Assembly: GCF_004919045.1 (NCBI RefSeq)
Contig: NZ_SWDW01000006.1
Coordinates: 164,261-228,260 of the forward strand
Length of the DNA: 64,000 nt
DNA from: Sinomonas albida
GTDB taxonomy: Bacteria > Actinomycetota > Actinomycetes > Actinomycetales > Micrococcaceae
Reading direction: 5' to 3'
Shown here: piece after piece, positions 1 to 8,116 of the stretch
How the letters are laid out: each line of letters starts with the position of its first letter
Numbering within the stretch: the first letter of the stretch is position 1
The notes under the pieces: model-generated
What the model saw: only the letters and a program-made list of their open reading frames with translations
What the model was told of the DNA's origin: nothing
Databases searched by the model: none
Program-made: the position numbers and the translations under genes

Positions 1-1
1 G

Positions 2-769
2 CGCGACCCCGAGGGGAACACCTTCGCCGACGTCGCCGCGAAGGCCGGCCTCGACCCCCGGTTCCTCGGCCCGGACCCAGAGGCCGTGGGCAGGATCGGC
101 TCCTTCGTCGAACTCCATGTCGAACAGGGCCGCGGACTCATCGACCTCGGCCAGTCCGTCGCGGTCGGCTCGACCATCCTGGGCCACGGACGGTGGAGGA
201 TCACCGTCGCCGGCCAGGGCAACCACGCCGGAACCACGCACATGGAAGACCGGCGGGACCCGCTCGTCGCCGCGGCGGCGATCGTCCAAGCTGTCCGCGA
301 GGCTGCCCTCCGGCACTCGGGTGCGCGCGCGACTGTCGGGCGCATCGTCCCCGTGCCCGGCGGGACGAACGTGATCGCGTCCTCGGTCAGCCTCTGGCTC
401 GACGTCCGGCACGTCGACGACGCCGTGACGGCCGCCGTCGTCGAACGCATCCATGCCGACGCCAGGCGAGTCGCCGCCGTCGAAGGCTGCTCCGTAGAAC
501 TCCGCGAAGAATCGCTGAGCCCGACCGCCCACTTCGACCCTGCCCTCAGACACCGCGTCGGGGAACTGCTCCCAGAGGCACCGACCCTGCCCACCGGGGC
601 GGGCCATGACGCAGGCGTGCTGGCCGCGGTGCGGCCGACCGCCATGCTCTTCGTCCGGAACCCCAGCGGCATCTCCCACTCCCCCGAAGAACATGTGGAG
701 GACGACGACGCCGAGGCGGGCGCCGCGGCCCTCGCCGACGTGCTCGCGGGGCTCATAGGAGGGGCATGA
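2..769 (+). CDS. Allantoate/N-carbamoyl-amino-acid amidohydrolase, 3' part
   Basis: The 5' end lies left of the window and the reading frame is open from base 2. The product is the C-terminal part (about 255 residues) of an M20-type zinc amidohydrolase of the hydantoinase/carbamoylase group, which removes an N-carbamoyl or ureido group in purine (allantoate) or hydantoin breakdown. Visible family motifs are ELHVEQG (metal ligand region), GTTHMEDRRDP in the dimerisation lid, GGTNVIASSV, DVRH, and the late GAGHDA and ISHSPEE metal/substrate motifs. The stop overlaps the downstream region by ATGA at 766, but the next gene probably starts at 796 from its own promoter. Whether the substrate is allantoate or another carbamoyl compound cannot be told from this part. 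Confidence 0.88.
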   Translation, partial: RDPEGNTFADVAAKAGLDPRFLGPDPEAVGRIGSFVELHVEQGRGLIDLGQSVAVGSTILGHGRWRITVAGQGNHAGTTHMEDRRDPLVAAAAIVQAVREAALRHSGARATVGRIVPVPGGTNVIASSVSLWLDVRHVDDAVTAAVVERIHADARRVAAVEGCSVELREESLSPTAHFDPALRHRVGELLPEAPTLPTGAGHDAGVLAAVRPTAMLFVRNPSGISHSPEEHVEDDDAEAGAAALADVLAGLIGGA

Positions 770-783
770 CAACACCCGCTGCC

Positions 784-789
784 TATACT
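784..789 (+). promoter_or_regulatory. Putative -10 box of a leaderless transcript
   Basis: TATACT ends six bases before the ATG at 796, so transcription should begin at the A of the start codon. No convincing -35 hexamer is seen 16-18 bases upstream. No ribosome-binding site precedes 796. Confidence 0.55.
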
Positions 790-795
790 CCCTCC

Positions 796-1389
796 ATGAC
801 GACAGAGGACATGCCGCTCGACCAGCCCGCCGGATCTCTCGAGGTCGTCATCGCAGGGCAGGTCAAGCGGTACCGGCACGAGGCCGGCATCTCGGCCGCG
901 GAGCTGGCCGTCCGCACCGGCCTCTCCAAGGCCATGGTCTCCAAGATCGAATCGGCCAGCACATCGTGCTCCCTCACCACCGTCCAGCGCCTCGCCCAGG
1001 CCCTCAACGTGCCCGTCACCGCGCTGTTCCAGGGTGCCGACACCGAGCGCGAAGCCACCTTCACGAAGGCCGGCGAGGGCAGTGTGACCGTCCGCACGGG
1101 CACGCGTCATGGCCACGAGTACCGCTCACTCGGCGCGCTCAAACGCCGGGAGAACCCGATCGAGCCGAGCCTCGTCACCCTCACCAGCGCTTCGGACGTG
1201 TTCCCGCTGTTCCAGCACCCCGGGACCGAGTTCATCTACATGCTCGAAGGCCGCATGGTGTACGGCCACGGCTCGTACGAATACGAACTCGCCCCCGGCG
1301 ACTCGCTCGTCTTCGAAGGAGAAGGACCCCACGGCCCCCTCCGCCTCCTCGAGCTCCCGATCCGATTCCTCGCCGTCGCGGCTCGCTAG
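796..1389 (+). CDS. XRE-family regulator with cupin domain
   Basis: A 197-residue transcription factor of the small-molecule-sensing XRE-cupin type. Residues about 17-70 form the helix-turn-helix (GLSKAMVSKIESASTSCSLTTVQRLAQAL). Residues about 125-195 form a cupin barrel (FQHPGTEFIYMLEG, then LAPGDSLVFEGEGPHGP), which usually binds a metabolite. An upstream ATG at 766 is in frame and overlaps the amidohydrolase stop. I prefer 796 because a TATACT box stands six bases before it, which gives a leaderless mRNA. It follows an amidohydrolase of nitrogen/purine catabolism and may regulate that pathway; this is inference from position. Confidence 0.85.
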   Translation: MTTEDMPLDQPAGSLEVVIAGQVKRYRHEAGISAAELAVRTGLSKAMVSKIESASTSCSLTTVQRLAQALNVPVTALFQGADTEREATFTKAGEGSVTVRTGTRHGHEYRSLGALKRRENPIEPSLVTLTSASDVFPLFQHPGTEFIYMLEGRMVYGHGSYEYELAPGDSLVFEGEGPHGPLRLLELPIRFLAVAAR

Positions 1390-1419
1390 AAGGGCCCTCG
1401 CTGCCCCTGCTGCCCACGC

Positions 1420-2022
1420 CTAGAACGCGGGGTTGACACCTGTATGGCGTGGATTCTGCAGGTGCGCTGTGTAGAGATTGTGCGGCCAGCTAGCAGGGGG
1501 CGCCTTCTCAGGCACTTCCAGCACCTGCTGTACCACTGCATCGGCCAGGACCCGTTCGATGTCGGCGCGCGGCCACTCGCTCTCCTGCTTCCTCCGAAGC
1601 TCAGTGGCATCCGGCAGGATGTCTTCTCCGAAGTCCATCAGCACCCCGAGTCGGATCACGCGAGTCAGGCCGCCACGTGCTTCGGCGATATGGGGCGATG
1701 TGTGAAGGGCGATAGCGTCCCATACTTCCTGCACCTGCGCTCCGGATAGCTCGGATTGGGCTGCCAGGAGTTCGGCCGCCGCATTGGCGCCGGTCACCTC
1801 GAAGCGTAGTGGCGAGCTTGCTCCGGCGGCAGTTCCCACGTCGTGGAGCAGTGCGGCTCCCCAGACCATGTCCTCGGGTATGTCGATGTGCTCGCTTTCG
1901 GCTATGAGCCGCGCAAAGGAACCGACCCGCACGGAGTGATGCAGGATGGGCGCTGAAACCCGGGCCGACACGTACTCGTGCACGATGCGGATGAGAGGAC
2001 TGTCAGGAACGGGCCAGCGCAT
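1420..2022 (-). CDS. HD-domain hydrolase
   Basis: A 200-residue protein of the HD superfamily of metal-dependent phosphohydrolases and related hydrolases. The motif H-HSVRV followed by LLHDVG (around residues 30-65) supplies the first histidine and the HD pair; AIALHTSPHIAE is the later histidine region. The fold resembles small HD proteins annotated as cyanamide-hydratase-like, but the substrate is unknown. I chose ATG 2022 because GGAGAG lies eight bases upstream; a longer open frame to 2106 would run into the leader of the divergent gene. It stands alone between the XRE gene and the kinase-like gene. Confidence 0.8.
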   Translation of the reverse strand: MRWPVPDSPLIRIVHEYVSARVSAPILHHSVRVGSFARLIAESEHIDIPEDMVWGAALLHDVGTAAGASSPLRFEVTGANAAAELLAAQSELSGAQVQEVWDAIALHTSPHIAEARGGLTRVIRLGVLMDFGEDILPDATELRRKQESEWPRADIERVLADAVVQQVLEVPEKAPPASWPHNLYTAHLQNPRHTGVNPAF

Positions 2023-2143
2023 TCTGTTAGCTCTCCAAATGGTCGGGGTCGACAGGATTGATTCTCCCCCACCAGCGCGAGATCGGTCGGCCGGGGAGCG
2101 GACCATCCAGCGTCTCGTGCGCCCAGTCCCGCGGGCCGGAGGC

Positions 2144-2149
2144 GATAAT
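2144..2149 (+). promoter_or_regulatory. Putative -10 box of a leaderless transcript
   Basis: GATAAT ends six bases before GTG 2156. It departs from TANNNT at the first base but matches the consensus TATAAT at five of six positions (all but the first). Confidence 0.4.
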
Positions 2150-2155
2150 CGGTGG

Positions 2156-2776
2156 GTGCCCTCCTACGCCCCGCTGACGCCCGACGCGCTGGTATCCATG
2201 GTTGCCGACCGCTGCCTGGTGCGCGCGGACCGGACCAGGGTCGCTGTCGACGGCGCGGAAGCGGCCGCGCCAGCCGACTTCGCAGGGAGGATCGCCGCGA
2301 GACTGCGCTCAACGGGCCGACCCGCGGAGGTGGTGGAGCTGAAGGATTTCCTGCTGCCGGCCTCCCAGCGGCTGGAGTTCGGCCGTGAGGACCCCGACAG
2401 CTACCGGGAACGCTGGTTCGACTTCGCCGCGCTGGCCCGCGAGGTGCTGGACCCGCTCGCCGCACGGGGAGCTGCGCAGTGGCTGCCGCGGCTGCGCGAC
2501 CCGGAAACCGACCGCTCGGTCCGCGCCGAGCGGCAGCCCGCGCCCGATGGCCTGGTCCTGCTGGTGGCGGGGCCCATGCTGCTGGGCCGCTGGCTGGACT
2601 TCGACCTGTCCGTCGCTTTACGGGTCGATGAGCGTGTGCTCCGCGAACGCACGCCGGCGGAGCTCGCTTTCACGGTGGAAGGCGTCCTTGAGCACGAGAG
2701 AGAAAACCGCGAGGAACCCGACATCCTGGTGCGATACAACCACCCAGAACGGCCCGCCGTCGCGGTTGCCGCCTGA
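2156..2776 (+). CDS. Uridine-kinase-like protein with degenerate P-loop
   Basis: A 206-residue protein with the overall layout of actinobacterial uridine-kinase-like P-loop proteins: a first strand VRADRTRVAVDG (about 21-33), a middle DPDSYRERWFDFAALAREVLDPL segment where these proteins often read 'YY-DSFDY--LR-ELLDPL', and the characteristic tail DILVRYNHPERPAV. The nucleotide-binding loop should read GxxGxGKT/S; here residues 33-40 read GAEAAAPA, with neither the lysine nor the hydroxyl residue. The protein may bind but not phosphorylate, or have lost function. The GTG at 2156 is preferred over a frame open to 1946 because GATAAT lies six bases upstream and because the longer frame overlaps the divergent HD gene. 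Confidence 0.65.
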   Translation: MPSYAPLTPDALVSMVADRCLVRADRTRVAVDGAEAAAPADFAGRIAARLRSTGRPAEVVELKDFLLPASQRLEFGREDPDSYRERWFDFAALAREVLDPLAARGAAQWLPRLRDPETDRSVRAERQPAPDGLVLLVAGPMLLGRWLDFDLSVALRVDERVLRERTPAELAFTVEGVLEHERENREEPDILVRYNHPERPAVAVAA

Positions 2777-2839
2777 TCGCGCCCGGCCGGCAGTAGGTGG
2801 GTTCCTTTCTGAGCGCGGACCTGCATCGATCAACGGCGG

Positions 2840-3493
2840 CTACTGAACCGGGGGTGAGGCGGAGTCGAGAGAGGTCTCGAAGGTCTGGACGTAGTCGATC
2901 GCGGCCTGAAGGGCGTCTTTCAGCGGGGTCGTGTTCCGCTGGACCTGGGAGAGGAGCATGCCGCCCTGGAACGCCGAGAGGAGCAGGTTGGCCAAGCGGG
3001 AGGGATCGGCGTCGACGCTGATGCGGCCGAGTTTCTGCATGCGCTGAAGACCGTCGCGGAAGATGTCCCGCCACCGGTCGAACGCGCTCGCGAGCTCATC
3101 GTGGACGTCGAGGTCGGTCTTGATGATCTCGCTCGCGAGGGACCCGAGGGTGCAGCCTTCCTGATGGGCACGCTCGAAGCCGACATAGAAATCAGCCCAC
3201 TCCCGCAACGCATCCAGGCTGTCGAAGCTGGCGAACCGCTCACTGCGATGGAACGAGAGGACTCGCTCCGCACGCCATTCGATGACGGCCAGCACGAGGC
3301 TCTCCTTGGTCGGGAAGTAGTGGTTGAGCTGGGACCCGCTGACGCCGGCGGCCCGTCGAAGCTGCTCGTTGTTCGTCGCGTGGACGCCCTTGGTGTAGAT
3401 GAGCTCCGCCGCCTGCTCCAGGATCCGCTCGCGGGTCGCCTGTCCTTTGTCGGTGAGCTTTCGAGGCTCTCGGATCTCCGCACTGGCTTTCAT
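2840..3493 (-). CDS. TetR-family repressor
   Basis: A 217-residue TetR/AcrR regulator. Residues about 18-66 carry the DNA-binding domain (RERILEQAAELIYTKGVHATNNEQLRRAAGVSGSQLNHYFPTKESL in outline). The C-terminal helical part (about 80-205) is the ligand-binding/dimer domain. It is divergent from an MFS transporter and a quinone oxidoreductase, the usual arrangement for a local repressor of an efflux or detoxification operon. A TATGAT hexamer six bases upstream of ATG 3493 suggests a leaderless mRNA, and the first palindromic operator (3513-3532) would cover this promoter too, so autorepression is likely. The inducer is unknown. Confidence 0.9.
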   Translation of the reverse strand: MKASAEIREPRKLTDKGQATRERILEQAAELIYTKGVHATNNEQLRRAAGVSGSQLNHYFPTKESLVLAVIEWRAERVLSFHRSERFASFDSLDALREWADFYVGFERAHQEGCTLGSLASEIIKTDLDVHDELASAFDRWRDIFRDGLQRMQKLGRISVDADPSRLANLLLSAFQGGMLLSQVQRNTTPLKDALQAAIDYVQTFETSLDSASPPVQ

Positions 3494-3499
3494 ACTCCA

Positions 3500-3505
3500 A
3501 TCATA
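3500..3505 (-). promoter_or_regulatory. Putative -10 box of tetR-type gene (leaderless)
   Basis: On the minus strand TATGAT (3505 to 3500) stands six bases before ATG 3493. Confidence 0.55.
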
Positions 3506-3512
3506 GACTGAC

Positions 3513-3532
3513 AGTGGGCTTGACAGCCCACT
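3513..3532. promoter_or_regulatory. TetR operator 1
   Basis: A perfect inverted repeat: AGTGGGCT, TGAC spacer, AGCCCACT. It overlaps the -35 box TTGACA (3520-3525) of the rightward promoter and lies upstream of the leftward -10, so one bound repressor could block both genes. Confidence 0.8.
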
Positions 3533-3548
3533 TTCAAGAGCGCTTAAT
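3520..3548 (+). promoter_or_regulatory. Promoter of MFS-oxidoreductase operon
   Basis: TTGACA (3520-3525, six of six) and CTTAAT (3543-3548, four of six) are separated by 17 bases. The -35 lies inside operator 1 and operator 2 begins just after the expected start point near 3555. Confidence 0.75.
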
Positions 3549-3554
3549 GGAGGA

Positions 3555-3573
3555 AGTGGGCTAGCAAGCCCAA
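3555..3573. promoter_or_regulatory. TetR operator 2
   Basis: AGTGGGCT, AGCA spacer, AGCCCAA: the left arm is identical to operator 1 and the right arm keeps six bases. The two operator centres are 42 bp apart, about four helical turns, so two dimers would sit on the same DNA face around the -10. Confidence 0.75.
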
Positions 3574-3639
3574 AAAATCCATGGGTCGAGATCACGGTTC
3601 ACAGCCGCCTTCATTCCCGGCCCCCAGGAGGTGTCTGCT

Positions 3640-4932
3640 GTGCCACGACCGAACGTCCGTGTCGAACAGGAAGTAGGACCAGCGAAAGACAAGATCGGCA
3701 GCGAGCAATCGCTCTGGCTAGCCTTCGCTTCAGCAGTCGTCGCCTTGCTCGCTTCGTTTGCCACGGTGGGATCGACGATTCCGCTGTTCAACATCTACAG
3801 GGCCCAGGACGGGTTCAACAGTGCCGACATTTCCCTGACTGTGGTCGCCTACTCGGTCGGCACTCTCGGGACACTGTTGGTCATGGGCCGTCTGTCCAAC
3901 CATGCGGGCAGGCGCCCCGTCTCCATCGCCAGCCTCGCCTTCCTGATTGCGGGAACCCTGACGCTGTTGAACGTGCATCACATCGGCATCCTGATCGTCG
4001 GTAGGCTGCTGATGGGAGTCGGTGCCGGGTTGGCCAGCAGCAGCCTTACCTCCTACATCGTCGACGCGGCCCCGGCCAAGCCGGCGTGGCTGGCGTCCGT
4101 GGCCTCCAGCCAAACGGTCATGCTCGGGCTGGCCGTGGGCGCCGTTGCATCAGGTGCCCTGGTCCAGTTCGGGCCCTGGCCCCGCGACCTCGTATACCTT
4201 GTCGACACCGGCTTCCTCCTGCTCGCAGCAACGATGATCGCCGTCAGCCCCGAAACCGTGACCAGAACAGCGGGCGGTTGGCGGTCACTGCGGCCCAGCG
4301 TCCGCGTGCCGGTCGGGGCCAGGCATCTGCTCCCCGTCGCGTCCGCGGTCTTCCTCGCTACCTGGGCAACCGGCGCCTTCTACCAGGCCTTCGTTCCGGC
4401 GCTGGTCCAAGACCAGCTCCGAACCAGCAGCCCGCTCGTCCTTGGACTGGTGTTCGCCGCCTACATGGGCTCGAGCGCGTTCGGGGCTCCAATCGGCGGC
4501 CGGTTCACAGCGGCTGGCGCTCAGCGCATCGGCATGGTCGGATTCGCCGTGGGGTGGATCGGCCTCATCACCGCGATCGCCACCGGGGCGCTGCCGCTGT
4601 TCATCGCGGCAACCGTCCTCGCCGGCGCCGGCCAGGGCATCGCCATCAGCGCCGCCACCCGGGCCCTCCTGCACGGCGGAACCTCGGCCGACCGGGCACC
4701 GATCCTCGCAGTGGTCTACCTCATCTCCTACAGCGGCGCGACTGCCCCCAGCCTCATCTCGGCTCAGCTCTCCGGAGCCTTCTCGCTGCCGCAGCTCGCA
4801 CTCGGATACGGGGGCCTCGCGCTCCTCGCCACACTGTTCACGGCCCTCTCCGCGCACAATCCCCGTACACCAGCGATCAGCGAAAGCCGCGTGCGCCAAG
4901 CTGCCAAAGCGCCCCAGGGGAACAGCCTGTGA
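3640..4932 (+). CDS. MFS transporter
   Basis: A 430-residue integral membrane protein of the major facilitator superfamily with about 12 predicted membrane helices. The loop after helix 2 reads MGRLSNHAGRRPV, the MFS motif A (G-L-D-R-G-RR/K pattern). The family exports drugs or small organic compounds by proton exchange. GTG 3640 is chosen because AGGAGG (3626-3631) lies eight bases before it; GTG 3631 would overlap that site. It is the first gene after the operator-flanked promoter and is followed by a quinone-oxidoreductase-type gene, so the pair probably expels and detoxifies one reactive compound that also releases the TetR protein. Substrate unknown. Confidence 0.85.
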   Translation: MPRPNVRVEQEVGPAKDKIGSEQSLWLAFASAVVALLASFATVGSTIPLFNIYRAQDGFNSADISLTVVAYSVGTLGTLLVMGRLSNHAGRRPVSIASLAFLIAGTLTLLNVHHIGILIVGRLLMGVGAGLASSSLTSYIVDAAPAKPAWLASVASSQTVMLGLAVGAVASGALVQFGPWPRDLVYLVDTGFLLLAATMIAVSPETVTRTAGGWRSLRPSVRVPVGARHLLPVASAVFLATWATGAFYQAFVPALVQDQLRTSSPLVLGLVFAAYMGSSAFGAPIGGRFTAAGAQRIGMVGFAVGWIGLITAIATGALPLFIAATVLAGAGQGIAISAATRALLHGGTSADRAPILAVVYLISYSGATAPSLISAQLSGAFSLPQLALGYGGLALLATLFTALSAHNPRTPAISESRVRQAAKAPQGNSL

Positions 4933-5058
4933 CGATGGGAACGGGAGCCCGAGCCACCTGCCACCGCATCCCATGGCACAGATCACTTCCCCGGATAACC
5001 CGGCATATTCCCTTCGACCTTCCGCCCAGATCCCGAGACAACGACAGAGGAGAAAACA

Positions 5059-5976
5059 ATGAAAGCCATCGTGGCAACCGACAAGGCCGCAGGACTCGCC
5101 GGGATGACACTGGCCGATCGCCCCGAGCCGACGGCGGCCATCAATGACGTGATCGTCCAAATCCATGCCTCGGGATTCGTCCCGACTGAGTTGGAGTGGC
5201 CGTCAACCTGGACTGACCGCGCCGGACGCGACCGGACACCGTCGATACCGGGCCACGAACTGGCCGGCGTAGTCACCGCCCTCGGCTACGGCACGACTGG
5301 GCTGTCTGTCGGGCAGCGGGTCTTCGGGCTCGCGGATTGGCATCGCGACGGGACCCTTGCCGAGTATGTGGCCATCGAGGCACGCAACCTCGCCGCGCTG
5401 CCCGGCGACGTGGACTTCACGGTAGCCGCATCCCTGCCGATCTCAGGCCTGACCGCGTGGCAGGGCCTGTTCCAGCACGGCCGCCTGCAGGCCGGCCAGA
5501 CAGTCCTTGCCCACGGCGCGGCCGGGGCCGTCGGGACGATGGTGACCCAGCTCGCCCGTGAAGCCGGCGCCTATGTCATCGGCACAGGCCGAGCGGCCGA
5601 CCGTGAGAAGGCGCTCGACTTCGGAGCGCACGAGTTCCTCAACCTCGAGAACGATGCGCTCGACGCTGTCGGCGGCGTCGACCTGGTCTTCGATGTCATC
5701 GGAGGCGACATCCAGAAGCGGTCCGCGGCCCTGATCAACCCCGGGGGAACGCTGGTGTCCATCGTCGGGCCGGTCACCGCCCGCCCGGCCGACGGCTTAG
5801 CGGTGGACTTCGTTGTCGAAACTGATCGCGCCGAGCTGGTCGAGATCGTGCAGCGGGTCCGTGACGGCCGACTGCGGACGAACATCGACGGCATCGCGCC
5901 CCTCGACCAGGCGGTCTCCGCCCTCAACCCCGCCGTCCGCCGCATGGGAAAGACGATCATCAGCATCCGCCCGTAA
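5059..5976 (+). CDS. NADP-dependent MDR oxidoreductase (quinone-reductase type)
   Basis: A 305-residue cytoplasmic member of the medium-chain dehydrogenase/reductase family without the structural zinc-cysteine loop. The N-terminal GroES-like half contains IPGHELAGVVTALG and VGQRVFGLADWHRDGTLAEYV; the Rossmann half contains VLAHGAAGAVGTMVTQLAREAGAYVIGTG, typical of NADPH:quinone or enoyl/enone reductases. GAGGAG precedes ATG 5059. It is about 125 bp behind the MFS gene on the same strand, with no terminator seen, and probably belongs to the TetR-controlled unit. The substrate may be a quinone or reactive carbonyl; this is inferred from family. Confidence 0.85.
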   Translation: MKAIVATDKAAGLAGMTLADRPEPTAAINDVIVQIHASGFVPTELEWPSTWTDRAGRDRTPSIPGHELAGVVTALGYGTTGLSVGQRVFGLADWHRDGTLAEYVAIEARNLAALPGDVDFTVAASLPISGLTAWQGLFQHGRLQAGQTVLAHGAAGAVGTMVTQLAREAGAYVIGTGRAADREKALDFGAHEFLNLENDALDAVGGVDLVFDVIGGDIQKRSAALINPGGTLVSIVGPVTARPADGLAVDFVVETDRAELVEIVQRVRDGRLRTNIDGIAPLDQAVSALNPAVRRMGKTIISIRP

Positions 5977-6255
5977 CACGCGTAGAAGCTGAAGGTGGGC
6001 GGCCAGTCCCCCTTCCAACACAATGGCTCTGGATCTCCCACCACAGTTGGAGCCCCCGCTCCCCCTGAGATCGCTCGTAACGCTGTCGTCCCGATCGGCT
6101 ACCGCGGGATGTATAGATGTATGGACAGGTTTACCTGTTGGTCACTCACCCGTGGCCGCGTTTTACCTCCGGTTCCTTAAGTTCGTCCTGACGCGCACCG
6201 GTATCTCACTCCCTATTCATGCACGAGTGCGCTTGAATCGAAGGGATCCATTTCA
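5977..6255. other. Intergenic region upstream of phnD
   Basis: No gene is supported here. The right half holds PHO-box-like repeats (6129-6192) and the palindrome ACAGGT-TT-ACCTGT (6125-6138). Confidence 0.6.
6129..6192 (+). promoter_or_regulatory. PHO-box-like direct repeats upstream of phnDCE
   Basis: GTTTACCTGTT (6129-6139) is followed directly by GGTCACTCACC (6140-6150); the second matches the actinobacterial PhoP repeat G-K-TCA-YYY-R-S-G at ten of eleven positions. A second, weaker pair, GTTTTACCTCC and GGTTCCTTAAG, starts at 6160, 31 bases from the first. PhoP/RegX3-type response regulators activate phosphate-scavenging genes from such repeats. Binding here is inferred. Confidence 0.5.
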
Positions 6256-7233
6256 ATGTTCCTGTCTCGCACCAAGCGCCTCGGCGCAGTCGCGACGTTC
6301 GTCGCATCGCTCGCGGCCGTGGCGGCCCTCGCGGGTTGTTCCTCGTCCGGCTCGACCTCGGTCTCAGACCAGGGCGCCGACAAGGGCACGTGGGCCAAGG
6401 CCGAGGGAACGATCGTCTTCGGCGCCACGCCCGATCAGGCCGGCTCGGACGCCAACGTCAAGCCGATCGAGGACTACATCGCCAAGACGACCGGCTACAA
6501 GGTCGAGTACTACCCCACGGCCGACTACACCGCCCTCATCGCCGCCGCGGTCGCCGGCAAGGTCGACGTCACGACGTCGGGCGCGCTCCAGTACGTCATG
6601 GCCATCAACAAGGGCGCGAAGCTTGACCCGGTCGCCGCCCAGCTCAACTCGCCCACCGTCAAGGACCCGGGCTACTACTCCGAGGCGATCGTCCCCGCCG
6701 GCTCGAGCATCACGAGCCTCGCCGACGCGAAGGGCAAGACGGTCTGCTTCGTCGACCCCAACTCGACCTCGGGCTTCCTCTTCGGCCTCTACCAGCTGCA
6801 CAAGGCCGGCCTTGACGTCAACGCGACGGGCAAGGACGCCTCCGGCAACCCGACGTTCGCGGACTTCAAGGTGCATTTCGCGGGCGCCCACGACAAGTCG
6901 GAGCAGACGGTCGCGTCGAAGCAGTGCGACGTCGGCTTCGCGGAAGACACCATCGCTGAGGCCGGCGCCCAGAAGGGCGAGGTCAAGGTGATCGGCAAAG
7001 AGTACGTGCCGGGCGGCCCGTTCTCCGTCTCGAGCACCCTGCCGGCCGAGGCGAAGAAGAAGGTCACCGAGGCCCTGCAGGGCGCGACGCTCGACGCCGT
7101 CAAGAGCTCCGGCGTCACCCTCACCCCGGGCTTCTCCAAGGGCTACTTCGGCGTCAAGGCCGAAAATGCCGACTACTACAAGACGATCACGGACCTGTGC
7201 TCGCAGATCCCTGCGGCCAAGTGCGCGAAGTAG
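6256..7233 (+). CDS. phnD: PhnD phosphonate-binding lipoprotein
   Basis: A 325-residue phosphate/phosphite/phosphonate-binding protein of an ABC importer. The signal peptide ends in the lipobox LAGC (Cys28), so the mature protein is lipid-anchored outside the membrane. The core reads IVFGATPDQAGSDANVKPIEDYI and LVGKVDV-type TTSGALQYV segments, then GKTVCFVDPNSTSGFLFGLYQL, matching the PhnD/PtxB fold where the conserved Ser-Thr-Ser/Gly loop holds the phosphonate head group. It starts a phnD-phnC-phnE operon and sits beside the C-P lyase genes, so phosphonate rather than phosphite is the likely ligand. PHO-box-like repeats lie upstream. Confidence 0.95.
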   Translation: MFLSRTKRLGAVATFVASLAAVAALAGCSSSGSTSVSDQGADKGTWAKAEGTIVFGATPDQAGSDANVKPIEDYIAKTTGYKVEYYPTADYTALIAAAVAGKVDVTTSGALQYVMAINKGAKLDPVAAQLNSPTVKDPGYYSEAIVPAGSSITSLADAKGKTVCFVDPNSTSGFLFGLYQLHKAGLDVNATGKDASGNPTFADFKVHFAGAHDKSEQTVASKQCDVGFAEDTIAEAGAQKGEVKVIGKEYVPGGPFSVSSTLPAEAKKKVTEALQGATLDAVKSSGVTLTPGFSKGYFGVKAENADYYKTITDLCSQIPAAKCAK

Positions 7234-7273
7234 CGAAGTAGTCGCGGCGTAGTCGACGAGTAGGGACACAGCC

Positions 7274-8116
7274 ATGAACAGCACGACGATCTCTCCCGTG
7301 ATCCGCCTCTCCGGCGTCAGCAAGGATTTCGGTTCCACGCGGGCGCTGAGCGGCGTCGACCTCACGGTCGAACGCGGGGAGGTCGTCGTGCTGCTCGGTC
7401 TCTCGGGCTCGGGCAAGTCGACGCTGCTGCGTCACCTCGACGGGCTCGAGCTGCCGACGCGAGGCGACGTCGAGGTTCTCGGCCGCAGCCTCCCCAAGCT
7501 GAAGGCGCACGAGCTGCGCCGCGTGCGCGCCCGCGTCGCCATGATCTTCCAGCAGTTCGAGCTCGTGCCGTCGCTCACGGTGCTCGAGAACGTGCTGACC
7601 GGGGCGCTCGCCCGGCTGAAGGGCCCGCGCCTCGGGCTCTGGGCCTACCCGAAGCAGCTCAAGCTCGCCGCGCTGACCCACCTCGACCGGGTCGGCATGC
7701 TGGAGAAGGCGTACGAGCGCGCCGACCAGCTCTCGGGCGGCCAGCAGCAGCGCGTCGCGATTGCCCGCGCCCTCATGCAGAGCCCCGAGATCCTGCTCGC
7801 CGACGAGCCCGTGGCGAGCCTCGACCCCGAATCCAGCGCGCAGGTCATGCGACTCATCCGCGAGATCGCGGCCGACGACGGACTGACAGTCGTGTGCAGC
7901 CTGCACCAAGTCGACCTCGCCCTTGGCTGGGGCGACCGCATCGTCGGGCTGCGCCACGGGGAGGTCGTTCTCGACACGCCCGCCATGGGCCTCTCCAAGA
8001 GCCAGGTCATGGAGATCTACGGCCGGGTCGCCACCTCGACCGCGGAGCTGAGCGCGATCGAGAGCGAGCTCAGGGATGCGGAGTTCGCCGCACAGGCAAC
8101 GGACGGCATCCGTTGA
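7274..8116 (+). CDS. phnC: PhnC phosphonate ABC transporter ATPase
   Basis: A 280-residue cytoplasmic ATPase that powers phosphonate import. Walker A is GLSGSGKST (about residues 45-53), the ABC signature LSGGQQQRVAIARAL, and Walker B LLADEPVASLD; a switch histidine follows in CSLHQVD. Length and sequence fit PhnC. It lies 40 bp after phnD, and its stop TGA overlaps the next gene's TTG start (TTGA, 8113-8116), which implies translational coupling. Confidence 0.95.
   Translation: MNSTTISPVIRLSGVSKDFGSTRALSGVDLTVERGEVVVLLGLSGSGKSTLLRHLDGLELPTRGDVEVLGRSLPKLKAHELRRVRARVAMIFQQFELVPSLTVLENVLTGALARLKGPRLGLWAYPKQLKLAALTHLDRVGMLEKAYERADQLSGGQQQRVAIARALMQSPEILLADEPVASLDPESSAQVMRLIREIAADDGLTVVCSLHQVDLALGWGDRIVGLRHGEVVLDTPAMGLSKSQVMEIYGRVATSTAELSAIESELRDAEFAAQATDGIR

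Noticed and set aside
1902..2465. Minus-strand Arg/Pro-rich frame across HD and kinase-like genes
   Set aside because: Shadow of two real genes with supported starts.
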